A stretch of DNA of 64,000 bases from Turnera subulata (taxonomy: Eukaryota > Streptophyta > Magnoliopsida > Malpighiales > Passifloraceae). Of the stretch, positions 45,879-60,792 are shown piece by piece (the stretch's first letter is position 1; each line of letters starts with the position of its first letter). The notes beneath the pieces are model-generated. The model made no database searches. It saw only the letters and a list, made by a program, of their open reading frames with translations, and was not told the origin of the DNA. The translations under genes were made by a program, and so were the position numbers. The stretch spans positions 124,001-188,000 of the forward strand of contig JAKUCV010005631.1 of the NCBI GenBank assembly GCA_028386065.3, in the 5' to 3' direction.

Positions 45879-48147
45879 GGCTTAATACTCCTTTTCGCCC
45901 CTCAGTTTGGCAATCATTTTGATTTTAGCCACCCAATTTCTAATTTTTTGATTTGGCACCCTAGTTTGGCAATAATTAAGCTTTTTCAACCACTAATCCA
46001 TTATAACAGGTAAAATTGATGACATGTAGGCTGTTTGACACATGTTTATTTCTCATTTGATAATTCATTTTCCTATCAAACCACTGCAAGCCAAATCGGC
46101 CGAATCAAAAAACCGATTTATGACCCGATATAGAACCCAAAGAAATTCAAAGAAAAAAAAAACTAAAAAGAATGATATTTTATACTGGAAACCCAAACTT
46201 CTACGGCTACACTTTTTAAAATTAAGCAAAAAAACAAGAATAAAGTAAAGAATATAAGAAGAATAAGGAATCACCGAGAAAAAAGTACGGATGACTACTT
46301 ATACTCGAAAGTCGATAAAAAACCACTCAATCTCCTTTCTACGATCATCATAGTGTGGGTAGCTATTACATAGTCTCACAGCTTCACATACTTCATCTTC
46401 CACATATTCACAATTCGAATCTGATGAGTGGTACTCGCTCTTATCATCATCATCATCATCATCACAATCAATCGCTGTAACTAGATTTTCATCATCAATG
46501 TTGGCATTTTCAGCAATATGGTCTTCATTATTGTTGTCCGCATCTGAATATGCCTGGATGGTTGGTGCACTATGCTTGTTGCCTTTCAAACATTTGAACA
46601 AATTTGCCTTTGCTAGCCGAATGTCATCATCATCTGCATCACTTTCTTCATCAACTTGTAAGAGAAAGGTCTTAAATCCCCTTCTAAAACGAGATTCATT
46701 TTGTATAGCCTCTTCCCTCTTGTTCAAGTTTGCTTCCTCTACAAACACATTGAATACTGTATTTCCAGAACACCTCTCAACTTGACCATTTGTATCTGCT
46801 GCCCTTTCATTTTCAGCCTGATGAGTAGTATTTCCAGCAACATCATTTTGAGTTTCAACACCCACATCTAATGCATGCTCCAAGTATACGTCAATCATTC
46901 CTGTTTTGCACAACCAATATAATAGTAGGCAAAGTTGTTAGTATCCCATAGTTATATGTAATAAGCTAGGATAAATGTAAGCATAGAGTGCAATAGTAGA
47001 CTGCGGTACCTCACAAACAAAAAGTAAAATTTCTCTCGTTGATTAAAAAAACTTTGAATAGGTAAGAATTTCTAATAGGAGACTAGAAAATATAAAATTA
47101 GAGGGATGGGGATTTATAACAGAAATACATGAATCATAATAACTTGTTTCATTGTAAGTATTTTGGACTGAATTAGGATTAAGACTCCAAACCCACTGTA
47201 TTTACGGATAGGTTTGTGATGTAAAAACTCCTTAATCAAACACAAGATCTTGAAAATTAAAGAGTACGTCCTACCTTTTCTCTTATTCAACTTGTATGAG
47301 AGTTATCTCAGTGTTACTTAACATAGGCAATATTGATCTTAAAATCACATACTAAACTTATCCTTATCATTGGTTATTTGGGATTAACTAGTATAAGATG
47401 TACACATATACTCTAACAGCAAGCAAGATTGTAAGAGTAATTCAATTGTTTTAGAATTTGCTGAATGCTTTGATGGTTAAAAACAACGGACTTATAATTA
47501 TAAGAAAGTAGTGAACACTTTGTTAAAATCCTAATTAAACCTAATTAAGCTGTAATCAGTAGTAAACAGGGGGCAAGAGGGAAAACACAAACCTTAAAAC
47601 TTTGGGCCTTTTTATGCATACAAAAATCAATACTAACATGAAAATCAATTGAATAACTAATATAATCATTGAAAGACAACACTCAACCCTAACCACCAAC
47701 TTAAAGTTTTGGTTTACAGAATAAAAAGTTCTCATCTGTACCTTTTTGTGCTTGTTGAGTCCTTATTCGTCAGAGAGTCTTGCTGTTCTTGCTTTTTTTT
47801 TTTGTTTTGATTTTAAGAAGAGTAGTTGTGTGTTTCCAGTATTAAAAGTCACCCTTGTTAGTTGTTTGCTTTTGGCTTCTTAAATTTTTTTCGGGTTCTA
47901 CATCGGATGGTAAATCGGTTTTTGGTTCGGTTCGTTTGGTTTGGTGGGTTTTGTAGAAAAAAATTATCTAATGAAAAGTTAACATGTGTCAAATAACCTA
48001 CACGTCAGCAATTTTACCTGTTGGAATAGGTTAGTGGGTGTAAATGCCTAAGCATTACCAAACTAAAGTGCAAAATAAAAAAATTAAAAATTGGATGGCT
48101 AAAATCAAAGTGGTTGCCAAACTGATGGCCAAAAGAGGTATTAAGCC
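45879..48147 (-). mobile_element. Non-autonomous Mutator-like element (MULE)
   Basis: 2269 bp bounded by terminal inverted repeats of about 170 bp. The left end reads GGCTTAATACTCCTTTT and the right end, reversed, GGCTTAATACCTCTTTT. They stay recognisably paired through AGTTTGGCAA, TTTGATTTTAGCCA, CAACAGGTAAAATTG and TTTGACACATGTT. The 9 bases TATATATAT flank both sides (45870-45878 and 48148-48156), the 9-bp duplication typical of Mutator. The only coding content is a transposase N-terminus (46299-46913). The zinc-finger and DDE regions are missing, so it needs a helper. About 900 bp on the right (47000-47900) show no coding content. Confidence 0.9.
46299..46913 (-). pseudogene. MULE transposase N-terminal fragment
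   Basis: A 204-codon open frame. Near the start, MIDVYLEHALDVG resembles the end of the PB1-like domain that opens many plant MULE transposases. It is followed by a long acidic linker (DEESDADDDDIR, a run of seven aspartates at about residue 155) and a SEYHSSDSNCEYVEDE segment, where autonomous MULE proteins have their S-D-Y/acidic linker before the transposase. It ends without the MULE catalytic domain or SWIM zinc finger. The upstream PB1 part should be in an earlier exon, which I could not find. Confidence 0.6.
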
Positions 48148-48359
48148 TATATATATATTAAATTGAAACTTTTAATCAATAAGATTATCTGAGGAAGCAA
48201 ATTATAAAAAGGAAAATATAAACTTCAAACATTATTGGTATATTGATTTCATGATGATTAATGTGCCAACAGAAAATAAAAAATAAAAAATCTTCATGGT
48301 CTCTTAAATTCTACTTTTTGATTTATTTTACTACCAAAATTTTATTTTCATACAAAATA

Positions 48360-48930
48360 AAAAATTTAAACACGGGCGAGGATCAAAAACTCCCCCACAT
48401 ATATGCGGACGAGGACCAAAACTCCCCAGCACAAATACAAGGCGAGGATAAAAAACTCCCGCTTTGTAAACACGGGCGTGGACAAAAATTACCCCGTACA
48501 AATACGGGCGGGGACCAAATCGACACCGGCGAGGACCAAAACCACCCCACGCAAAATTACCTCTCGTAAACACGGGCATGGGCAAAAACTACCCCGTACA
48601 AACACAAGCGGGGAAAAAACTCACCCAGGCGAGAAGAAAAAACTCTAAAGCTCCCCTTACAAGTTTAAGTGAGGAGCAAAAAAAAAAGGGGAAAAAACTA
48701 CCCTGGAAAAGAAAATTACCCCTGTAAAAAAAAACTGCCCCTAAAAAAAAAAAACTACCCCCGAAAAGAAAAACTATCCTAAAAAAAAAAATACCCCTAA
48801 AAAGGAAAAAACTACACTTGAAAAAAAAAAAACTACCCCTGGAAAAAAAAACTACCCCCGAGAAGAAAAAAACTACCTCCGAAGATAAAAAAAAACTATC
48901 CCCGAAGGATCTACTTGTTGCCCGACGTGG
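48360..48930. repeat. C-rich degenerate tandem array, Tat-type LTR element, first block
   Basis: From 48360 units of about 40 bp carry GGGCGAGGACCAAAAACTCCCC-type cores. From 48650 they degrade into AAAAACTACCCCTGAAAA runs of about 18-20 bp. The part from CAAGCGGGGAAAAAACTCAC (48605) to GTGAGGAGCAAAA is repeated almost exactly at 49705-49790. All frames in this block are low-complexity. Confidence 0.8.
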
Positions 48931-49320
48931 AAGGGTCAACTTTTTTGTAATCAACTTCTTCGACCAAGGATCCACCTTTTTACCCCCAAACGATATACTT
49001 CTCGCCTGACATTTAAGGACTAACTTTTTATGGCCTACTTTTTATCTACCTTTCTAGCCCTGAAGGTTCTAACAGGGCCAATTTTCTAGCCCCGAAAGAT
49101 CTACTACTATATTAAGGGTCAAATTTCCAGCCCTGAAGGATCTACTTCAAGGGCCAACTTTCTAGCTGAAAGATCTACTTCTCTTTTCAAGGTCAACTTC
49201 TAGCCCAGAAGGACTTTTTATGGCCTACATCTCGGGTCAATATCAATAGGACCTCCATTTATGTTCATGTTAAAAGGACCTACTTTCTAGCCCTTGGGTC
49301 AATCAATGCACTAGTAAAAC
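48931..49320. repeat. Degenerate ~45-bp array with TCTAGCCC-GAAGGATCTAC motif
   Basis: The motif CTAGCCCxGAAxGATCTACT followed by an AGGGxCAA(C/T)TTT phrase recurs at least five times between 48980 and 49290. No coding potential. Confidence 0.65.
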
Positions 49321-49650
49321 CCTAAGAACTCAAAGGGCAACTCTTTCATCTCCACCCTCTGAGTTGGGGCTACACATAGTTAGGCTACACATAACAGCCC
49401 TACATATCTAAACTAAGGAGACAGGTAAGCCTCATATCCACACTCACCTGGCCCAAAAGTCAAGGTCCACATCTATATGGGCAGGCTAGGTCTACACCTG
49501 CTTAGACCTAAAAGTCCAGACCCATTTCTAAATGCCTATAAATAGCAACCCTTTTAGCTTGGTGAAAGGTGGATGCACACAACTCATAAACTTCCAACGC
49601 TCCCCCTATGGAAATTCAGGCCAGATCACTCGCCTACAGAGATTCCCCTA
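49321..49650 (+). mobile_element. Tat-like gypsy LTR start, first copy
   Basis: AAGAACTCAAAGGGCA, CTTTCATC and ACCCTCTG lead to a GTTGGGGCTA purine tract at about 49364-49373. The same leader precedes the LTR at 50601. After it, a TATA box (CTATAAATA, 49536-49544) and the phrase GxTGxxxAAGGTxxxxGCACACAA follow as in the right copy. The LTR itself is diverged and incomplete. Confidence 0.5.
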
Positions 49651-49689
49651 AAGAATTTTAGGCCAAAGTAAACACTTCCCTATTGGAGC

Positions 49690-49915
49690 AAAAATTCCCC
49701 TGCACAAAAAGAAGCGGGGAACAAAAACTCACCCAGGCGAGAAGCAAAAACTCTAAAGCTCCCCTTACAAGTATAAATGAGGAGCAAAAAAAAAAAAAAG
49801 GGAAAAAACTACCCCTGGAAAAAAAATTACCCCTAAAAAAAAACTACCCCTAAAAAAACAAAAAACTACCTCCGAAAAGAAAAAACTACCCCCAAAAAAA
49901 TTACCCCAGAAAAAA
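49690..49915. repeat. C-rich array, second block
   Basis: Repeats 48605-48830 after about 1.09 kb: the AAGCGGGG core, the ACTCACCCAGGCGAGAAG phrase, CTCTAAAGCTCCCCTTACAA, then AAAACTACCCC runs. Confidence 0.85.
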
Positions 49916-50012
49916 AAGGACAATCAAGCTAAACTGCATCAAAACAAAAGAACCTTTTACGGGCTTGGTGAGCTTATCAGTAGATCTTTAATTTCTCCTA
50001 AATCATCAAGAA

Positions 50013-50351
50013 CTAGGTCCTTGATGGTGGGATAACTTCAGCAGCAGGAGGTGGAGCTGGTAAGGCCACTTGGGGAAGAGCAACCGGGACAGGCTCTTGA
50101 AAAGGTGCTATTGCCGCTTGAGCTTGGAGGTTGATCAATTGGGATTGGAGTAGAGCATCTTCTACTTCATAAAGCCTCCACCTAAGCTCCCAAACCTCAT
50201 CCTTCAAGTAGGCGTTCTCTTCCTGAAACTCCTTAATGTGTCGGGATCCATAGACTAGCAAGTTCTCCTTGCAAACATCAAAGCTCTTTTCCTCTCCCCA
50301 AAGTATGGTGCGCCAACTCAGCATCACTACGAGGATGACCAAGTCTAGCAT
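50013..50351 (-). CDS. Antisense ORF before a Tat-like 3' LTR, coiled-coil protein
   Basis: 112 residues from ATG at 50351. Residues about 38-80 (HIKEFQEENAYLKDEVWELR, then heptads to about QLINLQAQ) form a predicted coiled coil with hydrophobic residues at leucine-zipper spacing, followed by a Pro/Ala-rich tail. No family is recognised. It lies between the C-rich array and the LTR at 50601, on the strand opposite to that LTR. This is where Tat-lineage gypsy elements such as Grande and Retand are known to carry an antisense ORF, so I suspect an element gene rather than a host gene. No TATA box was found near its start. Confidence 0.5.
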   Translation of the reverse strand: MLDLVILVVMLSWRTILWGEEKSFDVCKENLLVYGSRHIKEFQEENAYLKDEVWELRWRLYEVEDALLQSQLINLQAQAAIAPFQEPVPVALPQVALPAPPPAAEVIPPSRT

Positions 50352-50600
50352 TTCTACTCCTAGGAAAACACATTTTTTACTCTGCTACTATGCTAGTCCT
50401 AGGGCTGCCTACTGTATTATGGTGGCTATGGATGGCATTAACATAAGCAAGCCTTACGCATGGGGTTAAAAGCAAAAATGATTGAACCATTATTTGAGTT
50501 AACGCTCTGGCAAGGAAGAAGTAGCCTCATATATGTACAAAAGATGTCTTAAGAACTCAAAGGGCAGTTCTTTCATCACTACCCTCTGGTTGGGGGCTAG

Positions 50601-51187
50601 TGATGACATACCAAAATACCAGTTATAGAATTTCTAGACAGGCTGCCCAAGGATGTCAACAGCCCATGAAAGGGTAAGGACCAAGATCTAAGCAGGCCTG
50701 GATTTGTCCAGCCCTATACTAATCTAGGCTTAGAGGCCTAAGGTTTAGACTTTGAGGTCCAGGTCCACATATCTACCTAGGGTCTATATCCATCATCTAC
50801 CCCTGTATTCTCTTATAAATACCCACCTAGCAGGGTGATCAAGGTACGCACAACATAACACAAAATCTTTCTCTCTCTTCATATTATCTTCTGTAGAGAA
50901 AGTTCTGACTTAGGCATCGGAGAGCCTCCAAGGTCACACACCTTGGACACCCCGGTGTCCACTATTCTGTTCTTTTGTAGGTCTTACAAGACAAGGGCCT
51001 AGTCTTCCCACTCAACAAATCCAGGTAAATCCCTGATTTATCAAGACTCAAGTAAACCATGAGTGCTTACGGGCCAAATGAAACACAAGACATACGTTGC
51101 CTCTAGAACTCACTCTCTCTCTTCTTGCACTGATAAAAGACTCATGAGTGTCAAATCCAGGAAAATGTCCATTGCATCTGCTCTCCA
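50601..51187 (+). mobile_element. Tat-like gypsy 3' LTR
   Basis: It starts TGATGACATACC directly after the purine tract GGTTGGGGGCTAG (50588-50600). A TATA box (TTATAAATACCC, about 50813) is followed by the GACTTAGGCATCGGAGAGCC block, seen near the 3' end of many plant gypsy LTRs, and by ACCCCGGTGTCC. The right end is uncertain. CCAACA just before the LINE poly(A) at about 51187 would give a CA end, but it could be the LINE target site instead. No second LTR with intact body is present. Confidence 0.65.
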
Positions 51188-51189
51188 AC

Positions 51190-53490
51190 AAGCTTTTTTT
51201 TTTTTATGCTAATCGATTGCTTTATTGATGTTTGGTAAATATGTACACGGTGTATATGAGCTACACTATGACAACGAAACTGTCTCTAAACAAGATAGGT
51301 CTTACAATGGTCACTTTTCAAAGATAATGGAAACAGCCTTTCCACCAGACCAATCACGGAAGGCTTCGGGTGTAGAAAGTACCACCCCGACACTGAAAGG
51401 AAACGAGGGATGGACACTTTTGAACCATCCATAAGCGCGAGTAACTATAAGGTCGAAGAGCAACTCCACCGTCGTTGTTGTCACCTTAAACACTCGTGCA
51501 TTCCGGGCAAGCCACAAAAACCAAAGAGCTGCGAGGCCAATAAGCATCCAAGCCTGCTAGCCATGATGTGAGGCTGCAACCTGTGGCCAGTGCAAAAACC
51601 ACACAAGACAGTCCCCAGGAGGAACCCAGTGCACCCCCCACCATCTGCATATATGCTGCCATAAAGCCATGCTCACAGGGCCATGGAGAAATAAGTGCGA
51701 AGAATCTTCCAAGGACTGCTCACAAAAAGCGCAAACAGCCTGGTCTTAGGTAACAATACCCCGCCGTAACAAACTCACCCTGGTAGCCAATCCGTCATTC
51801 AAGAGTCTCCATAGAAAGCATTCGACATGAGGTGGGGCCAAAGAAAGCCATGCCACCGGCTTCACTGGGGAACTTGGAGTGAGCACTTCGCATAAGGATA
51901 AATAGGCTCCCTGCACTGTAAACTCTCCACGCTCTAAAGTCCATTGCCAACGGTCCTGCGCATTCACCTGCAGGTTCAAAGCAGCCAACTCTTGTTATAT
52001 AAGGCGACAAGAATCCTATTCCCAATCATATAACGGACGCAGCCAACCCCCTGCCGTGCTCTCCTGCAAATAACCCTCTGCTTGGACATCTTTGAGGGAA
52101 GCCTCTTCAAAATTGGACTTAAGAAAAATTCTGGGAATTCTCTCCTTCAGGCATCCCATGATGGACCATGCATCGCACCAGAATCGAATCCTAGAGCCAC
52201 TCCCCACAGCGATCTGGAAACCAGAGCCCAAGGTTTTGTTACTAAGGCCCCCATAATCCTGACTACGTAAAATATTTTGCCAAACCGGTGACACTCTGCT
52301 GCCAGCAAATTGTGGCATCATGGACACACCGCTAATTCCGCACTTAGCAAAGATTAACGTCTTCCATAGCCACTGGTCCGGTTGATGAAACCTCCACACC
52401 AATTTAAAGAGTAAGGATTGATTTTTAAGAACCAAATTTTTAACTGCCAAACCACCTTTGTCCTTGGCTTTAGTAACTTTGGACCATGCCACCAAGCATA
52501 ACTTGTTAGCTGCAGCAGCACCCCCCCTAAAAATCTTCGTTGGATCCTTTCCAACTTCTTAGCCACTTTAAGAGGTATCTTGAACATTGAGAGATAGTAC
52601 ACTGGCAATGAGGCAAGAACTGCCTTAATGAGGACTAACCTGCCAGCGAAAGACAAGAAACGACCTCGCCAAGGATGTAACCTGGATTGGAATTTTTGTA
52701 TTACAGGCTCCCACGATTTTTCCAATCTCATGTTGGCTCCCAAGGGAAGGCCCAAATAAACAAAAGGTAGTTTCTCTACCTTACATAACAAGCTGGCTGC
52801 GAATGCCTCCACTTCTGAGTTTGTCAAGTGTACCCCGGCAAGCCCACTTTTGTGGAAGTTGATACTAAGACCGGAAAGGAGTTCAAAACAGCATAAAACC
52901 CTCTTCAGATTGAGCAATGCCGATCTGTCCGCCGGGGAGAACAACAACGTGTCATCGGCAAATTGTAATAACTGTACAGACACACCGTGCACCTCAATTG
53001 GAGAGAAGAGATGCTGGGAAGCCGCCCATTGTAGCTTGGAAGGTAAACCTTCTGCAGCTATTATGAACAAAAATGGCGAGAGGGGGTCTCCTTGTTTCAA
53101 GCCCCTCCCCATAGAAAACTCATCCGACGGGGAGCCATTTACCAGAACAGAGAGAGTTGATGATAGCAGACAAGATCTCACCCAAGTAAGCCAACGATCC
53201 CCAAAGCCCATCCGAGACATAATCTGATCTAAATAAGACCAGGAGACCGAGTCGTAGGCCTTTCGAAAATCCAGCTTCCAGATTACTACTTTGGAGGTTG
53301 TTGTTTTCAACGAATGGATTAATTCAGAGGCGACGAGATGGCAATCCATGATATTGCACCCTGCAATGAACTCAAATTGACTCGGACTTATGAGGACATT
53401 AATCACCTGTTTCAGCCTTTGGGCAAGCACTTTAGAGACGATTTTGTGCAACTCATGAATTAAGGTAATATTCATGAGTTGTTAATATTC
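51190..53490 (-). mobile_element. 5'-truncated L1-type LINE
   Basis: Minus-strand order is RT (53475-52354), connecting region (52495-52016), zinc-knuckle/RVT domain (51988-51746) and C-terminus (51730-51311), then a 12-13-base T-run on the plus strand at 51191, the poly(A) tail. The RT holds FIAGCNIMDCH, LDFRKAYDSVSW, GLKQGDPLSPFLF and the catalytic LLQFADDTLLF, where FADD replaces YADD as is normal for plant L1. Frame changes near 52430, 52000 and 51730 and a stop inactivate it. The endonuclease and first part of RT are missing at 53490, as expected from incomplete reverse transcription. I could not identify a target duplication. Confidence 0.92.
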
Positions 53491-53824
53491 CTAAGTTAGG
53501 ATTAGTAGAAAGATCATCATTTTTCAAAGAATTAACAACATCCAATGAGAGTAATAAGCCCGGGGGGATGCGGTTTTCAAAGAATTAACACGCGGCAGGC
53601 TTGATTGGTATGAAGAAAGAGATAGGGAATACCGCAATTGGCCTTTGCCCAGAGCCATAAACTTGCTGGACTTTAGAATACATGAACTATGCAAAGATCA
53701 TCGCGTGGAGGTTACTGGTTGGGAGATTTGACTTTCCTTCCCCGTTGCCATTTCTTAGGGTTTTAATGACATCTTCGGAGGAGGAAATGATCATGATCAT
53801 CAGAAGAAGAAGACTTTTGCTGCC

Positions 53825-54541
53825 ATGGTAAAGACTTTTGAAGAAGAGAGGTTGGGTGTGTGGCGAAAGGGAGATGAGAAATGGACACTTGTTTTGGACC
53901 CTAATAACCCCGACCGTGAATATTTTACCTTGTTCCTCTACACCGCATGGAATCATGGTAAATTTTATAATTTTAATCACAAAGGATGCACTTTTAAAAT
54001 TGATGCCTTGACGATGGAACGCACCCAAGTCGTTCCAGGCCCCAATAATCAGCATGATCAATACTACTACTGTGCCTCCTTTGATGATAAATATAACCCC
54101 AGACAGGTATTAGAAGTGCATGGGACTTGTATTATTCTCGGGGTGTTTTGGCATGACAAGAGAATTGATATTCAAGTTGAGAGATTGGATGAAGAGAAGC
54201 AGCAGTGGATTAAGGCAGATGGTGAAGAACTCAAGAATATGGTTGCCCTTCTTGGGCCAAGCTACTTTTCCCCAATCTATTCCTTCACATGTTGCGCCAG
54301 ATATGTACCAGGGTATAAACCCAACTGTAACTATTTTGATAAAGCTGTCTACCCCATTCGAGGACCCCCACCAAAACATTTATGTGGTCACCCTGGCTCT
54401 GAACTTGTGGTCTTCGAGATGGGGGAGAATGGCGGACATGCCACTGAATTGTGTGACCAATACGGTTTTTCCCTAATCCTATGGCCCCCTCCTCCTTGGC
54501 TTGTTCCTCCCCTAGCTTGGTACAACAACTCAACCAAATAA
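53825..54541 (+). CDS. DUF295 (KIB1-4 beta-propeller-like) protein, C-terminal part only
   Basis: A single open frame of 238 residues. The region with LLGPSYFSPIYSFTCC (about 143-157) and VPGYKPNCNYFD (161-172) matches the C-terminal part of DUF295 proteins, where the phrase P-G-L-K-x-N-x-I-Y-F is typical. Upstream comes WTLVLDPNN (20-28) and LGVFWHDK (105-112). Complete members usually have an N-terminal F-box and about 350-420 residues; neither F-box nor the first propeller strands are present. An in-frame stop about 70 bases before the ATG closes the frame, unless the CTTAG at 53752-53757 is a splice acceptor. A 5'-truncated LINE lies 330 bp upstream, so the 5' exons may have been lost. 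It ends in a Pro-rich tail (WPPPPWLVPPLAWY). The reading frame is intact, so it may still be expressed or may be a recent pseudogene. Confidence 0.65.
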   Translation: MVKTFEEERLGVWRKGDEKWTLVLDPNNPDREYFTLFLYTAWNHGKFYNFNHKGCTFKIDALTMERTQVVPGPNNQHDQYYYCASFDDKYNPRQVLEVHGTCIILGVFWHDKRIDIQVERLDEEKQQWIKADGEELKNMVALLGPSYFSPIYSFTCCARYVPGYKPNCNYFDKAVYPIRGPPPKHLCGHPGSELVVFEMGENGGHATELCDQYGFSLILWPPPPWLVPPLAWYNNSTK

Positions 54542-54889
54542 TTAATTAACAACGCAGTACCTAAGATCAATCCATCCTGTTGCTTGATCAATGTCGTTAG
54601 TTGGCTGGTTGGTTCGTTTTATGTCTATAGTTCTGTTCGCATCTGCATGTCTTTCTTTTGTTTCTGCATGGCAACTTGATGGATGGATTGGAGACAACTA
54701 GTGTGGGAAAATACAAATACAGTGGCGTCTGTTTTTGTTGAGACCTCCTCCTGGTAATAACACATGCTTCAGCCTCGGCAAGTTCAATTTTCGTTACTGT
54801 AGGGGAGGAATGGAAAAGCTTGCTCACATAAATTGACTGTTTATGAAGAAGAAGTTGCACCAGTTAAAGATGTAGCAAGGTATATATAT
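54542..54889 (+). other. 3' UTR of the DUF295 gene
   Basis: Conserved in the duplicate at 45570-45830, including GCATCTGCATGTCTTTC and CTTGATGGATGGATTGG. This supports transcription-unit identity but shows no coding. Confidence 0.5.
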
Positions 54890-55760
54890 AGTAGATTAAA
54901 ACAATAGATTTAATAAATTGATTAAGGAGTTGGCTAGCATTGATGTGACCTATGAAGAAGAGGATAAGGCCCTAATGTTCTTGATGTCACTTCCGCATTC
55001 GTATGACAACTTAAGGAATTCATTGTGTGTTGAGAACTAGACTCTTTTAGTTGCAGATATGACTGGAGCGCTAATGGAGAATTTTCACGTTGAACTAGTA
55101 TAGTAATTATATAGGTGAAGATATCGATGTAGAAGAAGTTAATCGTGGCAGGGGCCCATCATTGTATAACCAATTTGGAAGAAATTTAAGATCTGGTTCG
55201 AGCGAGAGAGCTGATTATAGCGATAATGAGTGCTATTACTATCACAAAAAGGGTTATATCCAATTTTATTATGAGCAGATAAAGAAGGATATATAAGAAC
55301 TAAAGAAGAAATCGCAGAAAGTTCGGTGAGACTGCGATTATTGATGATAATTCGAATGGTGATTTTTTCTTGGTACAAGAAGGTAAAGGTGAGCACACTG
55401 AAGAATCGTGGATTTCAGACTCTGCCTGCTCCTTTCATATTTGTGCAAACAAGGAGTGGTTTAATAGTTACAAGCCTTGCAGTGATGGTGAATCGATAGT
55501 TTTGGAAGATAACCATGAATATTATTGGTAGTGTGGAGATGAAGATGCATGATGGTTTTGTAAAGATTTTTGGAGATGTGAGGCACGTGTCGGAGCTTGG
55601 AAGAAATTTAATCTCCCTAGGCAGACTTGATTCGAGAGGATGTGGCTTTTCTTTTCGTGGTGGTGTTTTAAAAATTACGAAAGGCGCCTTGGTAATTATA
55701 GAGGAGGAATCGATGGAAAAGAACCTTTACGGCCTGCCAGTAATAACTCAATGATGGATT
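54890..55760 (+). pseudogene. Decayed copia gag-protease fragment
   Basis: Plus-strand pieces in order: a gag segment ALMFLMSLPHSYDNLRNSL (about 54970-55025), a degenerate zinc knuckle ECYYYHKKGYIQFYY (Cys and His changed), the protease start SWISDSACSFHIC (55410-55450, D-S-A in place of the catalytic D-S/T-G), and the GAG-pre-integrase lead DVRHVSELGRNLISLGRLDS in the open frame 55515-55754. Stops separate them and integrase and RT are absent. Confidence 0.85.
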
Positions 55761-55981
55761 GAGAAGGTATACTTAACTTAGTCATGAGTCGAATGATTCT
55801 TTATTTAATACTTATCCAGGTACCGTTCAAGCGACCGCCCGCCCTCCCTTTTTACATACAAATTAAGTAAATAAAAAAAAACACACACACACATGCATAC
55901 TATAGCATGCTTAGATGAGATGGGGAATGATGTAGCTAGGTTCGATCACTTGATTACATTATATATATACATACATAGATA

Positions 55982-60337
<4,356 letters not shown>

Positions 60338-60754
60338 TATGATCTTCTTATCTTATCATGAAAACACTTTATGCTCTCGATGCATCACTCAAGACTCTCC
60401 TAGCACATATTTATACTGTGCATAAGAGAAGAAGTGGAACACCTTTTGGTGAGTGGCTGAAATCCATAGTTGGGTTAAAGCCGAAACTCACCAATTGGGT
60501 GTTCAATTGTTGTGTTGGAGAGAGGTAATGGATTTGGACAAAGAATGTGCAACCTCACTATCCATATTAAAAAAAAAAAAGGTTAAAAGAACGAAAAAAA
60601 ACACATGCAACTAAATTTAGAGTTGTGGAACACAAATGGTGATTATATCTTGGTTGGGCAATGCATGATTGAAGCAGTATGATCGGAATTAATCTCATTG
60701 TTCAGTACAGTGGTTCCCCCCAAAATTAAGTTCCAATCATATCTTGTAAGTGAG

Positions 60755-60789
<35 letters not shown>

Positions 60790-60792
60790 AAA
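60338..60792 (-). other. Subtilase upstream region
   Basis: Holds the promoter. A TATTTATACTG motif at about 60408-60418 (CAGTATAAATA on the minus strand) is a plausible TATA box 70-80 bases before the ATG. An (AT)n run lies at 60760-60785. Confidence 0.5.

Noticed and set aside
48331..49009. Several frames in the C-rich array
   Set aside because: Low-complexity Lys/Thr or Phe/Gly repeats from short tandem DNA repeats.
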